A DNA stretch of 8,650 nt from Acidobacteriaceae bacterium (GTDB taxonomy: Bacteria > Acidobacteriota > Terriglobia > Terriglobales > Acidobacteriaceae): contig PKXI01000168.1 of NCBI GenBank assembly GCA_003133425.1, positions 12,881-21,530 on the forward strand, read 5' to 3'. Under the pieces are notes generated by a model. It did no database searches. It was not told the origin of the DNA and saw only the letters and a list, made by a program, of their open reading frames with translations. Position numbers and translations under genes: made by a program. This document shows positions 6,140 to 8,650 of this stretch, one piece after another; the stretch's first letter is position 1; every line of letters begins with the position of its first letter.

Positions 6140-6295
6140 TTAGCGCTTCGACTGGCCGCGCGCGAGCTTCTTGACCTTCTTTTTGGCGGAACCGCGCGGT
6201 TCTGTGCGCTTTCCCTTGGGAGCGGCCTTTTTGCGCGCCGCGCGTTTCAGTTTCTTCCGTTCCAGCTTATCTTCTACTTTGGTGGTGTCGGCCAC
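6140..6295 (-). CDS. Very basic 51-aa protein, unknown function
   Basis: GTG at 6295 opens a 51-codon frame ending in TAA at 6142-6140. A strong ribosome binding site, AAAGAGG, lies 6 nt upstream of the GTG, the main reason to accept it as a gene. The product has 15 Lys and 7 Arg against 5 acidic residues, with no Cys, His or aromatic residue. It starts MADTTKVEDKLERKKLKRAA and continues with PKGKR and AKKKVKKLARGQSKR. Such composition is seen in small nucleic-acid-binding proteins (histone H1-like tails, ribosome-associated peptides), so RNA or DNA binding is a reasonable guess but no domain is recognised. It is divergent from the omega-like gene, with about 270 bp between starts. Its 3' end abuts heptamer array C, and its last codons echo that repeat (TAGCGCTTC on the plus strand). 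Confidence 0.6.
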   Translation of the reverse strand: MADTTKVEDKLERKKLKRAARKKAAPKGKRTEPRGSAKKKVKKLARGQSKR

Positions 6296-6356
6296 GTGTA
6301 ACCTCTTTCGCTCGAATCTCTTCAGTGTTTCCCGTTTCTCGGGCTGTGCGACCTCT

Positions 6357-6365
6357 ATGGTAACA
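6357..6365 (-). promoter_or_regulatory. Candidate extended -10 of the 51-aa gene
   Basis: Reverse strand TGTTACCAT, identical to the candidate before kdsD, 10 bases shared if the preceding C is counted. A start near 6350 would leave a leader of about 55 nt with the AAAGAGG site near its end. No -35 is evident. Confidence 0.25.
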
Positions 6366-6452
6366 GGGATTTTGTGACGATGAAAGCAGTGCGCGCGGGT
6401 TCCATCTCCTCTTCACGCGGCATTCAGAGCGGCGTTGCTGCAGTTTCCAGCG

Positions 6453-6458
6453 TACAAT
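6453..6458 (+). promoter_or_regulatory. Candidate -10 of the omega-like gene
   Basis: TACAAT in the context CGTACAAT, the same octamer as before the TlpA-like gene. Transcription from about 6465 gives a leader near 100 nt that contains a GC-rich CTCGCTCGGCTCCGGCCG stretch. No clear -35 (TTGCTG at 6435 is too close). Confidence 0.3.
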
Positions 6459-6564
6459 TGAGATAGACCAGAATTTGATCAGCCTCGCTCGGCTCCGGCC
6501 GTATTACCGCTTCTGACGAGCTCAGTACCTCCACGCAACATCACCTTGTTCGCCGGAGTTCGTC

Positions 6565-6789
6565 ATGCGTTCCAACCAAATCCATAAAGCCCTTGCACAG
6601 GGAATGAACCGCTTTGAAGTCTGCCAGCTCGTAGCCAAGGGCGTAAAGGCAACCCACAAGACGGGTTCCCGCTTTGAAGATTCAATCAACGACGTGCTGC
6701 AATACCTGGGCACCCACGATAAGCCCAAGGAAGGCATTCACCCCGCTATTCCCCAGGTGAGCATGAAGAGCCTCAAGCCCGCTGCGTAA
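6565..6789 (+). CDS. Small protein resembling RNA polymerase omega subunit
   Basis: A 74-residue protein. The stretch MNRFEVCQLVAKGVKATHK at 14-32 resembles the conserved core of omega (RpoZ), where NRF is followed by a hydrophobic pair and an A-(A/S)-K/R-A/G helix; RFEDSINDVLQYL at 36-48 would match the next part of that short fold. Omega binds the beta' C-terminus and assists polymerase assembly and the ppGpp response. The usual arginine after AAK is replaced here and the rest of the protein is unlike E. coli omega, so this may be a divergent or accessory copy, or an unrelated helical protein. ATG at 6565 has GGAG 6 nt upstream. The gene stands alone, not beside gmk as rpoZ often is, and ends before a strong terminator. 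Expressed small protein: likely. Omega assignment: moderate at best. Confidence 0.65.
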   Translation: MRSNQIHKALAQGMNRFEVCQLVAKGVKATHKTGSRFEDSINDVLQYLGTHDKPKEGIHPAIPQVSMKSLKPAA

Positions 6790-6892
6790 GAACGGCCATC
6801 AAAAGTTGCCCAACCGTAAGCACCCATTGAACTGACTCCCCTGTTTGGATGTGCCGGCAACTTCCCGCAAAAGCAAAAATTCCACCAAATGC

Positions 6893-6931
6893 AAGAAGAG
6901 GGACGGCAGCTTTGCCGTCCCTCTTCTTTTT
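6893..6931 (+). terminator. Strong Rho-independent terminator, possibly bidirectional
   Basis: AAGAAGAGGGACGGCA (6893-6908), loop GCTT, then the exact complement TGCCGTCCCTCTTCTT (6913-6928) and TTT: a perfect 16-bp stem with a T-rich 3' side on the plus strand. It sits between the convergent omega-like and cold-shock genes; the A-rich foot gives a shorter T-rich end in the reverse direction too. Confidence 0.9.
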
Positions 6932-6961
6932 GATCTCGAACTGATTGCTGGGGGGTAACCC

Positions 6962-7162
6962 TTAGACAACCTGAACGTTCTCAGCCTGCCAGCCCTTGGG
7001 GCCCTTGGTTACGTTGAACTGGACGCGCTGGCCTTCTTGCAGTGAACGGAAACCGTTCGACTGGATGGCGGTGTGATGAACGAAGACATCCTCTCCGTTT
7101 TCACGGCTAAGAAATCCAAAACCCTTGGCGTCATTAAACCACTTAACTGTGCCTTGTTCCAT
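6962..7162 (-). CDS. Cold-shock protein, CspA family
   Basis: A 66-residue single cold-shock domain, normal length for CspA/CspB. The protein begins [23 protein letters not shown]1 (KGFGFL) is at 13-18 and RNP2 (VFVHH) at 26-30, the aromatic and basic residues that bind single-stranded RNA and DNA. It ends [11 protein letters not shown] as usual for the family. These proteins melt RNA structure and act as chaperones or antiterminators, not always in response to cold. The ATG at 7162 has AGAGGAG 7 nt upstream; the frame is open further upstream to 7384, but that part is leader and promoter. It is divergent from the butyrate kinase and convergent with the omega-like gene. Which csp paralogue it is cannot be told. 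Confidence 0.95.
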   Translation of the reverse strand: MEQGTVKWFNDAKGFGFLSRENGEDVFVHHTAIQSNGFRSLQEGQRVQFNVTKGPKGWQAENVQVV

Positions 7163-7292
7163 TGTGTTGCTCCTCTGGTACTCATTTACCGCGAATGCAA
7201 TGTGGAAGTGTTGCGTGCAGGCGGTAACCGGAACAGGCAAGAACTTCAGATCGAATTCTACGATTGAATAGAGTGTAGCACGGATTTGGCAA
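7163..7292 (-). promoter_or_regulatory. Promoter and leader of the cold-shock gene
   Basis: Reverse strand TTGCCA (7292-7287, 5 of 6 to TTGACA), 16 bp, then TATTCA (7270-7265); TACACT (7277-7272) is an alternative -10. Either gives a leader of about 95 to 105 nt ending in AGAGGAG. Long leaders are common for csp genes and often carry thermoregulatory structure; I could not establish a fold here. Confidence 0.4.
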
Positions 7293-7399
7293 ATTACCCC
7301 TAAATCATTTGAGTTCAAAGAGAAAAAGCTTCGGCCGGGGGCTCCCACAAAGGTGTGACGGCTAACCCTGCGCGCCGGTTCCAAGACGGGGTAAACTCA

Positions 7400-7423
7400 A
7401 TGGCGCTGCGAGGTAAGCCTTGA
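7400..7423 (+). CDS. Possible 7-codon leader ORF overlapping the butyrate kinase start
   Basis: ATG GCG CTG CGA GGT AAG CCT TGA encodes MALRGKP. Its TGA (7421-7423) overlaps the TTG start (7420-7422) of the butyrate kinase in the arrangement TTGA, like the ATGA overlaps that couple translation. A GGGG run about 9 nt upstream could serve as a weak binding site. The GAGG used by the kinase lies inside this mini-ORF. It may equally be chance. Confidence 0.25.
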   Translation: MALRGKP

Positions 7424-8592
7424 CGAACGACAATCCAATCGCCGAGCAAGGCCCAAACTTGCGCACCTGTGTTCTGTCCATCAACCCCGGATCTACGTCT
7501 ACGAAGTTCGGCATCTACACCCGGCAGGGAGTGGAATGGGTGCGGACCGTCCGCCATGGAGATGAAGAACTGGCGCGCTTCGGTGACCGTCCCATGGTGG
7601 CGCGGCTCGAGTATCGAGCGGCAATGATTGCCCAAGCGCTGAAGGAGTGCGGCTACAAGTCCAGCGAGGTGGCCGCCGTTGCGGGGCGTGGTGGGCTGCT
7701 GCCGCCTGTAACCTGCGGAACCTACGTGGTGGACGAGGCGATGGTGGAAGAGCTCAGGCTGGCGCGGCGCGGCGAGCATGCGTCCAACCTCGGCGCTCTG
7801 CTGGCACTCAGGTTTGCCCGCGAGGCCGGTGTGAACGCCTACATCGTTGACCCGGTGACGGCAGACGAGTGGCAGGACTGTGCACGTCTGTCCGGATCGC
7901 CACTCATCGAGCGTTCTCCCATCAGCCATGTGTTGAATACCAGGGCAGTGGCGCAGCGTTTTGCGCGCGAGCACGGCCGGCCATACGAAACACTGCATCT
8001 GATTGTGGCGCACATGGGCAGCGGCATTACCGTTTCGGCGCACCGCAAAGGCCGCATGATCGATAGCAACACCATCGACGAAGGCCCGTTCGGACCCGAC
8101 CGCACCGGCGGCCTGCCTGTGCGCGCACTCATCAAGCTTTGCTACAGCGGCAGGTTCGCGCAGAAGGAGATCGACCATAAGGTCTTTGGCGACGGCGGAC
8201 TCTTCGCCTATCTCGGCACTCGAGACTTGCAGGAGGTCGAGCGGCGCATCGATTCCGGCGACCGCGAAGCAACCAGTGTCTTCGACGCCATGGTCTACCA
8301 GATCGCCAAGGAAGCTGGGTCCATGGCCGCGGTCCTTAGGGGCAAGGCGGACGCACTGCTGCTGACTGGAGGAATGGCGCACTCGGAGCGCGTCATCAAC
8401 CGGCTGCGCAGCTATCTGGACTGGATCGCGCCCGTCAAAGTCTATCCCGGCGAAGACGAATTGCAAGCACTTGCCGAGGGCGTCTTCCGCGTACTCGACG
8501 GCGAGGAACAAGCAAAGCACCTGTGGGAAGAAGGCCGCAACCCCGCAAAGGCCAGCGCTCCCAGAGAGGCTCTGGTTATCGGCATCGAATAA
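7420..8592 (+). CDS. buk: Butyrate kinase (acetokinase family)
   Basis: A 390-residue cytoplasmic kinase of the ASKHA fold, converting butyryl (or branched-chain acyl) phosphate and ADP to the acid and ATP. Visible motifs: INPGSTSTKFGIY at 21-33 (phosphate 1), GRGGLL at 89-94, DPVTADEW at 144-151, ISHVLNTRAVAQ at 168-179, and AHMGSGITVSAHRKGRMIDS at 197-216 (phosphate 2), followed by EGPFGPDRTGGLP. DPVxxDE and the AHRKG run favour butyrate kinase over acetate kinase. Usual length is about 355-360; the surplus is a 16-residue polar N-terminus and a tail after LDGEEQAK. Start: TTG at 7420 with GAGG 6 nt upstream. No phosphotransbutyrylase (ptb) gene lies next to it inside the window, although the 3' side ends 58 bp later. 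Propionate or branched-chain acids are possible substrates. Confidence 0.92.
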   Translation: MTNDNPIAEQGPNLRTCVLSINPGSTSTKFGIYTRQGVEWVRTVRHGDEELARFGDRPMVARLEYRAAMIAQALKECGYKSSEVAAVAGRGGLLPPVTCGTYVVDEAMVEELRLARRGEHASNLGALLALRFAREAGVNAYIVDPVTADEWQDCARLSGSPLIERSPISHVLNTRAVAQRFAREHGRPYETLHLIVAHMGSGITVSAHRKGRMIDSNTIDEGPFGPDRTGGLPVRALIKLCYSGRFAQKEIDHKVFGDGGLFAYLGTRDLQEVERRIDSGDREATSVFDAMVYQIAKEAGSMAAVLRGKADALLLTGGMAHSERVINRLRSYLDWIAPVKVYPGEDELQALAEGVFRVLDGEEQAKHLWEEGRNPAKASAPREALVIGIE

Positions 8593-8628
8593 AGTGTCGT
8601 CCGCATCAGACGCACAATTCCACAGCCT

Positions 8629-8650
8629 CTTTATTGCTTCGGCAAATAAA
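8629..8650 (+). terminator. Possible hairpin downstream of buk, at the window edge
   Basis: TTTATTGC, loop TTCG, GCAA-A-TAAA: a 4-bp stem closed as a stable C(UUCG)G tetraloop, one bulged A, then four more A-T pairs. It starts 37 nt after the buk stop codon. The sequence beyond is cut off, so a T-run cannot be checked; the A-T-rich lower stem is weak. Confidence 0.3.

Noticed and set aside
6189..6202. 14-bp palindrome GAACCGCGCGGTTC as an operator
   Set aside because: It is inside the 51-aa coding frame (TEPRGS) and far from any start, so a chance product of GC-rich codons is more likely.
7163..7384. 74-residue N-terminal extension of the cold-shock protein
   Set aside because: The internal ATG at 7162 has an excellent ribosome binding site and gives the standard family length; the extension covers the promoter.
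7315..8520. 401-codon open frame on the minus strand
   Set aside because: It lies antisense over the well-supported butyrate kinase, has no recognisable domain, and its length follows from GC-rich codon bias of the real gene.

Overview
The window looks like ordinary chromosome of a moderately GC-rich Gram-negative bacterium. KdsD (Kdo/LPS synthesis), a membrane-anchored TlpA-type thioredoxin and the style of the intergenic repeats point to Acidobacteriota (Terriglobia). That placement rests on recall of family and repeat style, not on a marker gene. I see no phage, transposase, integrase, CRISPR array, toxin-antitoxin pair, rRNA or tRNA.

Layout. 1-137 (-): the first 45 codons of prolyl-tRNA synthetase. 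321-1328 (-): arabinose-5-phosphate isomerase KdsD, divergent from 1487-2122 (+), a TlpA/ResA-like thioredoxin. 2290-2868 (-): a YfbR/HDDC2-like HD phosphohydrolase, convergent with tlpA across an intergenic stretch full of inverted repeats. 5986 down to 3010 (-): a probable transcription unit of an APC-family cationic amino-acid permease, an adenosine-deaminase-family enzyme 9 bp behind it, and an 86-aa one-TM protein, closed by a hairpin plus T-run at 2985-2952. 6140-6295 (-): a 51-aa very basic protein with a good ribosome binding site, too short for most gene callers, divergent from 6565-6789 (+), a small protein resembling RNA polymerase omega. 6962-7162 (-): a cold-shock protein, convergent with the omega-like gene across a strong terminator and divergent from 7420-8592 (+), a butyrate kinase.

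The genes are housekeeping or metabolic and do not form one pathway. The unit with clearest internal logic is permease plus deaminase. The less usual content is between the genes. (i) Imperfect tandem arrays with an exact 7-bp period occur at three places (294-321, 1356-1452, 6027-6139), two of them arranged as inverted arms and two of them touching a stop codon. They resemble the heptameric STRR repeats of cyanobacteria. (ii) Two copies of a hairpin element share the flank CGGGTGCCCCA and an end TGGGA(A)TC, but have different, still self-complementary stems. (iii) Other inverted repeats fill the tlpA/HD gap. I found no convincing new multi-gene system; the repeat families, the basic small protein, the omega-like gene and the apparent CTG start of the permease are the best candidates for follow-up.
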